From the NCBI GenBank assembly GCA_028551475.1, contig CM052361.1, positions 15,255,274 to 15,319,273 of the forward strand: a stretch of 64,000 bases of DNA. The letters are read 5' to 3'. This document shows positions 1 through 12,300 of this stretch, piece by piece. The notes below the pieces were generated by a model that was not told the DNA's origin, did no database searches, and worked only from the letters and a program-made list of their open reading frames with translations. How positions within the stretch are numbered: position 1 is the stretch's first letter; every line of letters starts with the position of its first letter. The position numbers were made by a program, and so were the translations under genes. Source of the stretch: Casuarina equisetifolia. Its lineage: Eukaryota > Streptophyta > Magnoliopsida > Fagales > Casuarinaceae.

Positions 1-499
1 ACTAGGAATGTGACTCAAAAAGTCATGCCACTTTTTATCATAATTTTGCCCTTTCATATGCACATTATTAAATGTGAGTAGGTTTCTATAAAATTCCACA
101 GCCATTGGACCCAAAACCTCCACCTCATTTGTTTTTGTTCCATATGGAAGTTGGAAATTGTAGTGTGCAACTTGGCATCTTTCCCTTATGTAGGCATGAA
201 AGTAAGCCGAGTTGCTATCCCCCTCTTTTAGCCATTTGACATGTGCCTTATCTTGTGATGTACTTTCATCCTCCCTAACATTCTTAATTAGTTGATTATG
301 CACTTCTTGAAAATCTTTGAAAACTGAATCCAACCAAACTTCTTGTAACTGGTTCTCTATATCCTGCACTTACTTTGTAAGTTCTACTATATGCTGTTCC
401 CTATTGCTTTTGTTCTGTTTGACTCACTCCAACAAAGTATTTTTAACCTGTGTGCATCTAATATGTGAGCGTACCCATGGTAGGACTGTAGAATGACTT

Positions 500-1258
500 G
501 TCCATTGCGTGCTTGTCAACTTTGTGATAGAAGGAGCCTTTAGCCATTGTCGTTGAAAATGAAATGATCCCACACATTGAAAAACGCCCCATAGTTGACC
601 AGCAAAGGGCTGCGATCTTATCCCACTCTTGTTAAATTTATCACCTTGAGATTCGGGAATATTGTAGAAGCTTCTAATTTACAAAGTACTTTATCCAGTC
701 TTGCCCATATTCTTTGTGAGTTTTGTGCATTGTTGCACCAAGTAAATGAAAAGCCCAAAAAACCACAATCTTGTAGCCCTTGTTGACATATAAAGTGCTT
801 GAATTCTGTCCCAGCAACCTTGGAATACGATCTATCCCCTCACTTCTCTTCTTGACACGATAGAATTAAAATCTCCCCCAATTATCCACGGCTTTCTAAT
901 CCCTCCAAGTGTTGCCAAATTGTTGACAATTAACATGATCTATGCTAGCATATACCACTGTCAAAAGAAACTATTTCCCATCCGTTTGCACATCCACCAT
1001 AATACTTTGACTTGAATATTCAACTAATCCCATCTTGGCCTTTATTTTTCACATTAACCAGATAATGTGTGTTATCCAGATTACAGTGTAAAGAATTGGA
1101 AAATCTCAACCTCCTAGCCGTGTGGCTTAACTATTCACCAAAAGGTTTTGGCTCCAAAAGGCTATTAAAGATACTTTATTCTTTTTGGTTTCCCTTTTGA
1201 GGAAATACAACTTATCTAGAGTACTCAATCCTCTTATGTTCCATATAATTAAACTGGA
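500..1258 (-). pseudogene. LINE A endonuclease domain (broken)
   Basis: The apurinic/apyrimidinic-like endonuclease of LINE A nicks target DNA to prime reverse transcription in intact family members. Its N-terminal strand is visible as LIIWNIRGL (about 1250-1226), the usual start of plant LINE endonucleases. The metal-binding motif region reads WIIGGDFNSIVSRREVRG with GDFN near 865-876, followed by an in-frame stop. The two motifs are in different frames, so the domain cannot be made as one protein. Confidence 0.75.
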
Positions 1259-2139
1259 CATTTGGGATGGAAGATATATTACCATCCAATGCAGTTGACC
1301 CATTATCCAAATTGCTTTTCCCATTTCCTTCCATATCTTTTTTCTTTTGCAGTTTTTTCATTACTTTGTCCATCTCACTCTCCAGGTCTTCCTCCATAAG
1401 TACCCAAAACTGGTTCCTCAACTCTTTATTAGTAGCCTCAGAACATTCCTGTGATGTCCTCTACATTTTCCGTTAACGTACACACTCCTTCTAATTCTGC
1501 GATGCCTTCTCATTTCTTTGTTAGTCACCTTTGATAACCCGCCGGGGTCTCATATCCATTTTGGGAAGGTGACCTTGGACTGAATTTTGTGACAATTGTT
1601 TTCTACTATGATCCATGTCCTCTCCCTTCATTTGTAAACTTGACTTTGTTCCTGCTTGCTTCTCAATGCCTTTGAGGCATTTTGTCGAACACCTGATTCC
1701 CTCTATAGATTCTCCTTTGTTGCCACATCTTGATCTTGTTGCGACTGATGTGTCTCATCTTCATGCTTTTTTGGATTTCCGGCAGCAGCTGGAGCTGCAT
1801 TTGGAACATATTCCAAATTGTTCTGAGTGTTTTCCTCCTAGCCCTTCTCACCCTCTTCATTCTCCTGTGCTGCCCCATTCGTGCCCTACATGGGCTTGCT
1901 AGGACAGTCATCACCTGTGGCTTGCAGCATGCCTTGTATCCCAACTCAGGCTAGACAACCTTGTGCGCTCCCTTGCTAGCATGGGCGCCTGCATCTGCAT
2001 GTTGGTCTGTACCCTGCACGCCTTGTGCATGCGAGTCCACACTTGCAACTGCTGCAGATGTGTCTGCATTAAGCCTATGTTCCTACTGTCCTATTGCATT
2101 GTCCAACTCCATTCAGGCATTATGTCGAACAGGTGACAG

Positions 2140-2560
2140 TCATTGCTGAAGCTTCCTATAATTTCATTGATTGTGGCTTTGGGTACAATAGTTAGAGCAA
2201 TAACTCAGCCGCATCTCATAGTCCATGGGTTGAAATAAAGGTTTCTTCGACCCCTGAGTGTTCCAAAAATCCATTAGAAGTGTTTTCCCCAAATCCATCT
2301 CCAAGCACACCCTAGCATATGCAGGGTGCAACGATGGTAGATTGCGCTACTTCTAGTTCGTTTTTCATGAAGATCACATTAGGCAAATTGCCCATCTCCT
2401 TTGGTGCATGCCCCCTCATCCCCACCTATAGAATATCCAGTAATTGTTCGATCACCACATACGGTGTTGTCCTCTTGAGTGTTGAGTGATATGATGTGAT
2501 GCCGTTTGACAGATCTGGTCTCATCGAATCCTGTTTTCGGTTGTCTGACGTCATGCTCAT
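2140..2560 (-). pseudogene. LINE A ORF1 (DUF4283 / zinc-knuckle type) remnant
   Basis: Plant LINE ORF1 proteins have a DUF4283 RNA-binding domain followed by a CCHC knuckle. Here the minus strand reads ARVCLEMDLGKTLLMDFW, then MDYEMRLSYCSNYCTQSHNQ and a stop (about 2325-2190). This matches the order 'ARVCVEMDL...' then 'YE-L--FC--C---GH' of that family. The frame is interrupted before and after, and the knuckle lacks its last cysteine. Assignment is by pattern recognition only. Confidence 0.5.
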
Positions 2561-2640
2561 TTTTCCGAAGGCCCCCCCCCCATAGTGGGGAAGGTGGCTT
2601 TTCCAGTGACCTTCACAGTGCTATTAGGAACTAACCCTAG

Positions 2641-3346
2641 ATGCATGCACGGTCAACACGCAGTCAACACACAGTCAATGGAGAGGGGTTAGAGCACGTC
2701 GGGATCTATGCTGCATCAATTGAGTTTCAAGGTAAGTTAAAGTCATTACAACAACTCATTTCAATTGAGGTACTTAGGCATACACTGGTTAGAAGATTTG
2801 AAAACCAAGGGTGTCTCGATAAAGCTCCTCAAATTTTTAACAGTTTTAAGTTCATTTTTTCCTTTCCTCTGCCCCTGCAATTGCATGCTCTAGTTTTACA
2901 AAGAAAACAATTGTACCCTTGTTTTACTGGAGCTGGCAGTTGTCTTACTCATTTGAATTCTACACTGGAGGGTCATGTACCTTATGGAGTTCTAAAAGCT
3001 AGTATTTTTGTGTGGGGAATGAGGTAATATTAATATGTAGCTCTTGCTTCACTATCGTAAAGATAATCTGAAAATCCCTCTTGTGTTTTGGTTTCTCTTG
3101 GTGGCCTATTTGTTTCTGTATAATAAGCAATGGCAGAAAATAGGTGCCATTACTATCTCTTTATGATGACAGAGTGGACGGATTTATGGTTCAAGATTTA
3201 GAAGTTGCTCTTTCTTTTATGTCAGTCTTTAAGGTTATCAATTTAATTTTTGCAACTATTTTCCACGGATGGAGGACATTAAGAAATTGTTGATTTAGAA
3301 CTTGTACGGGACTTTTTCAAGCTGATGTTGTATTGATACTGTTCAG
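2641..3346. other. Sequence between LINE A and the first visible synthetase exon
   Basis: No recognisable synthetase exon lies here. A 128-codon open frame on + (2641-3027, starting near several GTCAACAC-like repeats) resembles nothing I know and may be chance or an edge of the LINE insertion. The stretch is best read as intron upstream of the exon at 3347, because that exon starts inside a codon and has a good acceptor (TTCAG, ending at 3346). Confidence 0.4.
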
Positions 3347-6300
3347 GATCGTATATGGTAAACTGGTCTCCTTCTCTGCAGACTGCAGTTTCAGATTTGG
3401 TAAGTTTTTTGTGGTTTTGTACTGGTGTCACCTTATATTTTTTATTTATGTTTATATCTTACCGTTCTCCCTGAGCAATGAGTCTTTAGCTTCTTTTTTT
3501 AGGAAGTAGAATACTCTGAAGAATCTGGTACACTATATTATATCAAGTATCGTGTTGCCGGAGGTTCAAGGTACTGCCCTTTATTAACTTTTGTTAGGAT
3601 ATGTTCTTGTATAATGCAGTATATGGTGCTAATACATGCTGTTAAGTCTGCAATTCTTTGTTTTACAAATTCAAAATATCAATTACTTTCTGAAAGGTCA
3701 ATGTTCTCAATTATTTGGGTGAAATTAGATGGCTTAAGAACTGATTTTGGGTTTGCAAAAGTCAAGATACATAGGAGTGCTTATCTACAAAGAATTGAAT
3801 TCAGTCCAAAAGTCATGCGATGCGACAATTAGGGCCTGCTACTCCAAATCTTTGCTCACACCTCACTTACTCTCAACTATGGCATCCGTGAGTACGATGA
3901 AAGTTCTTTCCTCTCTCCTGTCCTCATTTCCGCCTCCTTTGCTTCAGCGGGGCCAAGCACGGTTGAGTCGCCACTCCGTGACTCAGTAGTCGTACCAAAT
4001 AATTATTGTTGCTCTAGAAAATTGCCATGTTGCACCAAGCCATACCTCCTTAGTGAGTCGGAAGACGATCCCAATAACTATTGTTGCTCTAGAAAACTGC
4101 CGTGTTGCATCAAGCCACACCAGAAGGGAAAGGCCAGCATTGACAAGTCAACGACCCATTGGGCCTTTGATAGTTGCCTACCATTTAGATCTGCGGGCAC
4201 CTTTTACCATGTACGTCTCTGCAAAAATTTTCACTTTATTTGCTGATGGTGAGTTTAGGTTGACGTGATGTAGTAGTGCCTACGTTATGAATGAATAAAT
4301 GGAATTGAGCCAAACCCTGACCGGCGAGTCCTTAAAAAAAAAAAAAATGGAATTGGTTAAAAATCTAAAAAAAAAAAAAAAAAAAAGGACTGCAAGTAGG
4401 ACTCCAAAAAAAAAAAAATCAGGATAAAGCAGTGGAACTTTTTTCTTTTAGAAAATAGTAATCCAATTGGAGATTTCATATGTGGCCTCCATTACTAAGC
4501 CTTTGATCTACAGAATTCTTTCCAAGAGAAAACACTTTCTTAGAAAGCTTCTTCCATCTTTGCATAAAGATTTTTTCTTTTCTTATGAATAAATACTCAC
4601 TTTTCTAAATTCCGTTTCTTAATAAAAAATTTTAGAAAAATTATGTGGGTTAGTGTCCATGCATCCCTTCATCTAGGCAAGTCCCCTGTCCCTACCTTCA
4701 ATGTTCCCCCAGTTGCTTGAACTTGGGGTAGCAAGGGAGTTTTCTAAACAGCCTCTCCTTGTGAAGTGTTCCAACGGGCACTTGGGGGTGGGTTGGGGGG
4801 CGGGTGGCACCAGGTGAAGGGATGGATCACATGTTAGGGCTGACGATTGCCACCTCTGGAGGCCAGTCTATAATGCGTCCAATGTTTCTTATTTATTTTT
4901 GTTTTTCATTAGGCTCTTTTATGTTTTCTAATTACTTTTAAAATTTACGGCTTTTCAAATACGCTTCTTCAAATATGAATGAGCTTCCATTTGTGGGCCT
5001 CACATATAACACCTTTTCAACTATAGATCCTCTCAAAAATATTTTTCCATTTTCGATTTTGGAAAATACTTTCCAAGACCTTAAATTAAGAACTTAGAAA
5101 TATTATGAGGCGCCTCGTAATTTTACTTTGGAAGGCTTGGAAGTAGGAAATAGTGTTGGAGATTAATCAACATTTAGTAAATTGAATTCAAGTATCCAAC
5201 TTTAAATAAAGGAATTACAGTAGTTGTTTGTGGGAATATATGACCTGTTGTAGAAATGGATGCATCATGTATTACGGCTTCATACTTGATGTATTAGATT
5301 TTTTTTTTTTTTTTATTTTTGTAATACTATTTCTTTGAAAAAAGCAAAAGCGCTCAAAGTGGTCTGTTTTTGAAGAAAAATGGGGTGCAGATTTTATGGT
5401 GGTCTGTTTTCAGCTTTTGGGCTATTGTTTGAACAGAAGACTAGACAAGTGGACATGTAAAAGAATGCTTGATTGTGTGGAGACAACGGAACAATAATGG
5501 GTTGAGAAGTATAAAGGAAGAAGAGAAAAAGGGCGTGGGGACTTAGACTTTCAAAGTTTAATAAAAAAAGTCTAAATTCAATGTAATTATTTTCAATGGA
5601 AGGATCAGTTTGGAAACATAAGGATTAATATGAAGTAGAAGTCTACTAATTACACTTAAATTTTCCTCCTCTGTACTGTGCGTGGCTTGAACTTGGGACA
5701 TTTCGAAATCCTATGCCATGGTCTGAGGTAAAGCATACACATGTTTATCATCTAATGAAGATCGATGAAACCTTTGATTTGGCGCCAATAATTAATGGAG
5801 TGCTAGATGAAGAAATTGAAAAGAATTTGCACTGATATATGGATATGTTTTTGGCTGATTCAAATAGCTTTTTAGCCTCAAAAGAGAATAGTAAGAGAAA
5901 TATATCACTTGAAATAGACTGCCGAGGTCTGTGAATTTCTTCTAAGAGAGGAACCTCTCTCTCTTTATCTCTTCATCTCTTCATCTCTTCATCTTAAACA
6001 AACATATATTTGTACCTATGTAGCGTTAAGACACCATAACTGCATGCGTGTTATCTCCTGTTTCTCTTAACCTTTCAATTAGTTAACATGATTTCACAAA
6101 CGAAGGAAAGTAAAAGAGAATGGGGCTAAACTTCATACCAAGTAGTGATTGACAGAAGATACAAGCTACTTAACTATTGCTACATATGATTGCTTAAACG
6201 GTGGGCATAGCAAAATATTTTTGATAGCTTATGATTTTCTTTTATAATGTCTCCCTCCTCGTGGTGGCTTTGTGGAACAGAAAAAGAACCTAAACGGAAA

Positions 6301-9300
6301 AATGTTTGATTACAAATAATAAGAGAATATTCAATGCATATATTTGAGATTTTCAGACTTGCTCTATTTTCTTTTTTCAAATATTCAAGTGATAAGAATG
6401 GATCACTATCACAAGGTCCAATGCCAGGCATACTCAGCACTTGAATTCTTCAAACATTTTTCTGTGGGCTTATATAAAATGACCATATATAGATTATTTT
6501 CACTCTCTGTATTACATTTGGTGTAGCTGTTTTTATTTTGCACAAGCTTTGATTTATTTTTTTACGCAAACTCTTTCAATAGTTGCTGCAAAGGTTGTTT
6601 TTCTCTTTCATTTCTTTTTCTTTTCTTTTTTTCCCCTTATTCTGTGTAGGAGTGACTATCTGACAATAGCAACAACACGTCCAGAAACTTTATTTGGTGA
6701 TGTAGCGATTGCAGTGCATCCAAAGGTATGGTAGCTTTGCTTGTGTTGTAGGCTTGTCCTCTGGCTTATGAGATGGATGGGGTCAGGGGCTTGGGACTCA
6801 CACGATTTTCATTTTAATGTCATAATGGTTTTCTAGTATCTATACTGGTGAAGAAGAAGCCATTTTATATCACTTTCTGTACTTTAGATTATTGAGCTAG
6901 GATAAAAAATGAGTTAGCTTTCTATCCATGAATATCATCTCAACTCTAGGTTTGACAGTTCTTACCTGCCCATTGGTGCTATTTTCCTGAACATTAGTTA
7001 TCCTTAATATGTGTTATGAATTTGTTATTAATCACAATAAACTTACACAGTTGTTCTGTATGTTGAATTCTAACTGAACAGAAAGATTTTGAAATTGTGA
7101 TGTGCATTAGTAAATAATGAAGTTTTGGAGAAAGTACTGAGATGACTTCGAGTATATGAATCTTATTCTAGGTGCAAATTTGTCTTTCATGTCAACTGTG
7201 GTAAATAAGAGATTTGTGCAGAGTCTCCATGAATGTTGCATTTTTTGTGGCAAAAAATTGCATTTACTAATTTGCTTTCTTTTATTAGACTAAATAAGTA
7301 AATCTTTCCAGTTTTGGTTTGTTACCTGAATGCATAGCCTTTCTGCCCATTTTTTATCCATAGCATTTTTCTGATCCATTTTGGCCAAAGTTGGTCGCCA
7401 TGAAAAGTTTTCAGTATCTTTTACTTCTCTCCAAAATTTGGCACTTGAGCAAATCATTTGTCATGTTTTACTTGTACTTTTGTCAACACAAAATTATATG
7501 TCAATATTTACTCTGAATTTTCATTATCAAGGGTGGCATAGCGATTTATTGAAATAAAATGGTGAATCAATTTGTTAGCAGTATACGCCATCTAAGTGGG
7601 AGAAAAAATATTTGTGCAGGTGAAGTCAGCTACAATGCTTGAGAATTTCGTATTGCCTGAAAATCATATTCTCCTTTTTTCTTTTTTTTTTTCCATTTTT
7701 CCCTGGTACTTCTCCCATTTTCTATATAGTTTGATGTGGCTTTTGTATTTCTTTACCTTTGCAGGATGAGCGGTATTCTATGTATATAGGTATGATGGCA
7801 ATTGTGCCTATGACATATGGCCGTCATGTTCCTATCATCTCTGACAGGGTAAAAACTCCAGATAATGTTTTGATTAAAGATTGTTGAATATCAGGTTGTT
7901 ATTTATCGTTGTGTAATACTATTTATTCCTAGAGCATAGGATTTCAATTGGTCTATGCACTGAGCTGCAATTGTAGTTTAAGGGCTTAGTTGGATACAAC
8001 AGCTCAGTGATGGATAAATAAATAGAAGCCTCAAGGTGTGGGGAATAGCACATGTAGCTTGTGCCTTCTGAAAATATTAAGTTCATGTGGGAGTTTCTGC
8101 TCAGCCCTTGACCTATGTTTCTCTTTCTTTAGCTTATCTTATTTCCTCCTACTTGTTTCCTAACTCTTTTATACAAAAGAGTCACAATGGTTTGTTTTTT
8201 TCATCGCCTAGTTCTTGCTGCTAGACAGACCTGAAGTTGAGAGCATGATTTTCAGAGTCCTTGAAAATTTTATTTTATTTCATTTTTTTAACTTGGTTGA
8301 TGGAGATTCTTTTAATTCCTATTCCTTAACACAAGCCTGTGCTCAAATCTTCTTAATCTAATCAAGATAAAAAAAGTGTGCCCTTTCAGGCTTACTTCTA
8401 TTATAAGGCCGTATCACTATGCCTTCTTAGTATGCGTTCCATCTGTAACAAAATTTCTTAACTTTGGAATATAAAGTTCAATTTTTTGCTTGGATGGGGG
8501 TCTGCCTAATTTCTTTTTTGGGGGGCATACTATAGGTCATAGATCCTTTCTTTTTCAAGCTTCTGTCTTCTGCCGTACCTGATTCAATCTATTTCATGTT
8601 AGTTATTTTTTCTGGTCTAATTTTTTATTGCTGGACTTGGCAGCTAGTTGATAAAGATTTTGGAACTGGTGTGCTGAAGATAAGCCCTGGGCATGATCAT
8701 AATGATTATCTTCTCGCCAGAAAGCTTGGCCTTCCAATACTTAATATAATGAACAAGGATGGGACACTTAATGAGGTTGCTGGATTGTACAGGTAAACTT
8801 TCGAAGTGACTTTATTTCCCTGTTGAAAGTATATGAAACAACTTCATTTTGTTGTTGATCTTGTATAATATTGGAGTAAGCTTTCTATATCGTGCCTAAT
8901 TTGTGGCAATGACACCTACAATAATAGTGGCCTTGATCGTTTTGAGGCTCGGAAGAAACTGTGGGCGGATCTGGAGGAGACAGGCTTAGCAGTGAAAAAG
9001 AAGCCACACACTCTGCGGGTCCCCAGATCCCAACGTGGTGGAGAAGTAAGCAATTACTAATTTTTTATTTGGAAATTTCATTAGGTAATGGAAACCTATT
9101 CAATTGAGAATTTGTTCTCATGTTGTATTCCTTCCTGCCCTCTATCCCACTCTTTTCCCTCTTCCCCAAGATAATAGAGCCACTTGTGAGCAAGCAATGG
9201 TTTGTTAGTATGGAGACCCTGGCTGAGAAAGCCCTTCGTGCTGTTGAAAATGGAGAATTAACCATTATACCTGACAGATTTGAGAAGGTATGTGGTCTTA

Positions 9301-12300
9301 TACATATTTCATTGCATTGGAAGCTTTTTCCTTTCTAGTATTGCTTCTTGGCTTTTTTTTTGCTTTTACTTAATTTTCCACTCATCGAGCTTCTGCCTTG
9401 CTCACCTTTGCTTCACCATTTCAGATAGCCTTTCTTAAGTCATTCTTCACGCACATGATGGGTTTTCAACTTGTTGTACATGTGTGTGTGTGTGTAGTGC
9501 ATATCTATTTTTCATTGGACTTGGGTGACTTGGGTGACTTGGGTACTTTCATACCTTTGGTTGTCCTTAACCTTACCTAGTGTTTATTCCAGATCTACAA
9601 TCACTGGCTATTGAATATTAAGGACTGGTGTATAAGCAGACAGCTGTGGTGGGGACACCGCATCCCTGTTTGGTACATCACAGGGAAAGACTGTGAAGAG
9701 GAATACATAGTTGCTAGGAGTGCTGATGAAGCTCTTGAGAAGGCTCGTGAGAAGTATGGAAAAGATGTAGAAATATATCAAGATCCAGATGTTCTTGATA
9801 CTTGGTTTTCAAGGTCTATTTCTCAAAGATTGCTACCAATTCGCATCTTTTTCTTGTACATGAAATGCAATATGAAGAAGACCAAATCAACTTCTACTGC
9901 AAGGAAGACTGTCCAATAATCCATCCTCTTTGAAGGACTCTAATTGTTTTGATGGCAACCAAGTTAAAACACAAAAAGTTCCCAGAAAAAAAAAAAGGGA
10001 TGGCAATCAATGTTGGCAAATTTTCTTAGATTAAAACATGCTAGAGACAGCAATTAGTTTGATTTGTCATTTTTATTAGTTTGTGATTCTTGTTTCCTCA
10101 TATTGTAGATTTCATCATCCAACCACTTTAGGTGAATTTATGAGAATTTAAATTTCGATGCATTTTGTTTGGTTAAAGGGTCTGAAAAAATGCAAAAATT
10201 TGATGTTTGCTTTTTTATTTTATTTTAATTTATTTGTTATTATTATTATTTTAATTTTGTTGTCATTGTTATTGATATAACAGGTTGATTAAGTCTCATA
10301 CTTGTTTAGAAAATTCATGGGCTGGGCATAAAACCTAATCCCTTTAGGACATTGCACTGATTGGCAAGTGTAAAAAGAACAATTACCAAGTGAGAAATTA
10401 GGATGACATGAGTCACTAAGAAAATTAAAATACAAATAAAAAAAATAGAGGAATTAAAGAAAATTCTATCTTTGCTTTCTTATAATCTATTTTCTCTTCA
10501 CTTTCTATTAGTCAAACTATGGCCTCCATGATTTCCTCACATTTCTAAATCTTGTTCTTTGTGGTTATATGGGTAGGAAAAATTCTATTCTGACAGTGTA
10601 GCTGAAATATTGGTCGTGAGTTAGTCAATGATGATATGTTGGTGATATGATTTCCAAATACAAGAAGTTTAATTGATTGGTTTAAAATCTTTTTGTTTTT
10701 ACATGGTTCATCCGATGGATTAACTGGATTTTGTGATAAAGACTAGCACTTGAATTCTCAAAGTTGTGTAATTATTACTTGCAGCATCAAACCAAATTCA
10801 TAAGTTGTTGACCTTAAAAATATTTGAATTTACTCACTTGATTTTTCTGCTAAACTTTATTGCTCTCATAGTTTTATCCACTTTGAGCTGTCTCTAGTGA
10901 TGACATGTGATGGCAATATCTGACATCCTGGTTTTTAGTTCAACATGTGAACACTTACTCTTGCAGTCCACAGTATGATATTTTTATCTGTTAAATGATA
11001 TATTTTTTAATATGCAAAGATCTATTTATTTATATATTTTCCTCTGACTATGCATATCTATTACTCCTTTTTTCAGTGCGCTGTGGCCTTTTAGTACTCT
11101 TGGATGGCCAGATGTATCAGCTGAGGACTTTAAACGGTTTTATCCAACAACAATGCTTGAAACTGGGTAATTTGTCTTGCTAACTATCTTCTGCTGCTGC
11201 CACTGATCTTTGTTATTTATGCAAAGTTTGTACACACACACATGTATATATTTGTTTACACACATATACAGATATATATTTATGCATAAACAACTAAATT
11301 ATCCGATGTAAAGTTTCCAGATATATAACCTGGAGCTTCTGTATGAGTCTTGTTTCAGGATAGATCTTAATTCAAATACTATGTGCCTGTCCTGTATTAT
11401 TAGGGAAGACATATGCCGCTACTGAACTGCAATTCCCATTTATTGCCAATAGATATGGGAGACAAAGGCACTTCTAATTCTTTTGATGGTTTCACCCATT
11501 TTTAACGTCCACATTATTATTTGGATGAATATTGCCGTGATGCTACTTTTATGTATGGACAGGCATGATATATTGTTTTTCTGGGTGGCAAGGATGGTCA
11601 TGATGGGAATTGAATTCACAGGGACCAGTCCTTTTTCATATGTTTATCTACATGGACTAATCCGAGACTCACAAGTAAGTGTGGTGCAAGGCCAAAGTTT
11701 CTGGTTTGAAGTGATGTTGCTTTTAAAAGAAGCTTTAGACAAACTTTCAGTCCTTAATGCATCATCTTTCTGTAACTCTCTTTCGAAGTTATTCGTATTA
11801 TTTTTCTGTGTTCTTTTTATTTACTCATGTTTCTGTTTGGATAACTATGCTTTTACTTTGTGACATATTAAGAAGGTTCCAATTTGGTCCCTAGATTTAA
11901 AAATTTTGAAGTTTTGGCTGTTAGAGCAGTGACATCCGTCTGTCTAACTAGATGACCCACTGTCACGTGATTTGAGGATGTGGTTGAAGTTAAGATGATT
12001 GCTTCATCAATTTTTGTGATATGCATCCTTAGTCCAATGGGGAAACGATTTGTTTTTTACAGTAGCAGGTCCATCCTTTATCTTCCAAAGCAGTATAAAG
12101 GAAATTTGATAAAGGAAGACGAAGAGTTCAAACTGAGAAGAGTCTTAGGAGGAAGGGATAGAATTTCAATTTTTGTGGGGAGCTAGGGGGGGAGGCAGGG
12201 TGGTGGTTGTAGATTTGATGAGGAGATCTTCTTTTTAAATCTCAATTCTGAAACAAGTACAGGCTTTTCAAAGCATTCTGTTCATCCCTTGAAAGCTGAA

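Larger units (their letters stand above)
1..2640 (-). mobile_element. LINE (non-LTR retrotransposon) remnant A, 5' portion, minus strand
   Basis: Read on the minus strand from about 2640 down to 1, this is the 5' two thirds of a plant L1-type LINE: an ORF1 remnant, then the endonuclease, then the linker leading into reverse transcriptase, which lies beyond the left edge. The element is dead: each domain is in a different frame with stops between. The short peptide AHVKWLKEGDSNSAYFHA (about 240-185) is the usual plant LINE signature between endonuclease and RT. The same signature (AHVKWLQEGSQNLRYFHA) occurs at 63.3 kb on the plus strand, so the two ends of the window carry the same LINE family in opposite orientation. 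The 5' end near 2640 is approximate. Confidence 0.85.

Noticed and set aside
2641-3027. 128-codon open frame next to LINE A
   Set aside because: No recognisable domain, composition like the intron around it; kept only as part of the unannotated stretch.
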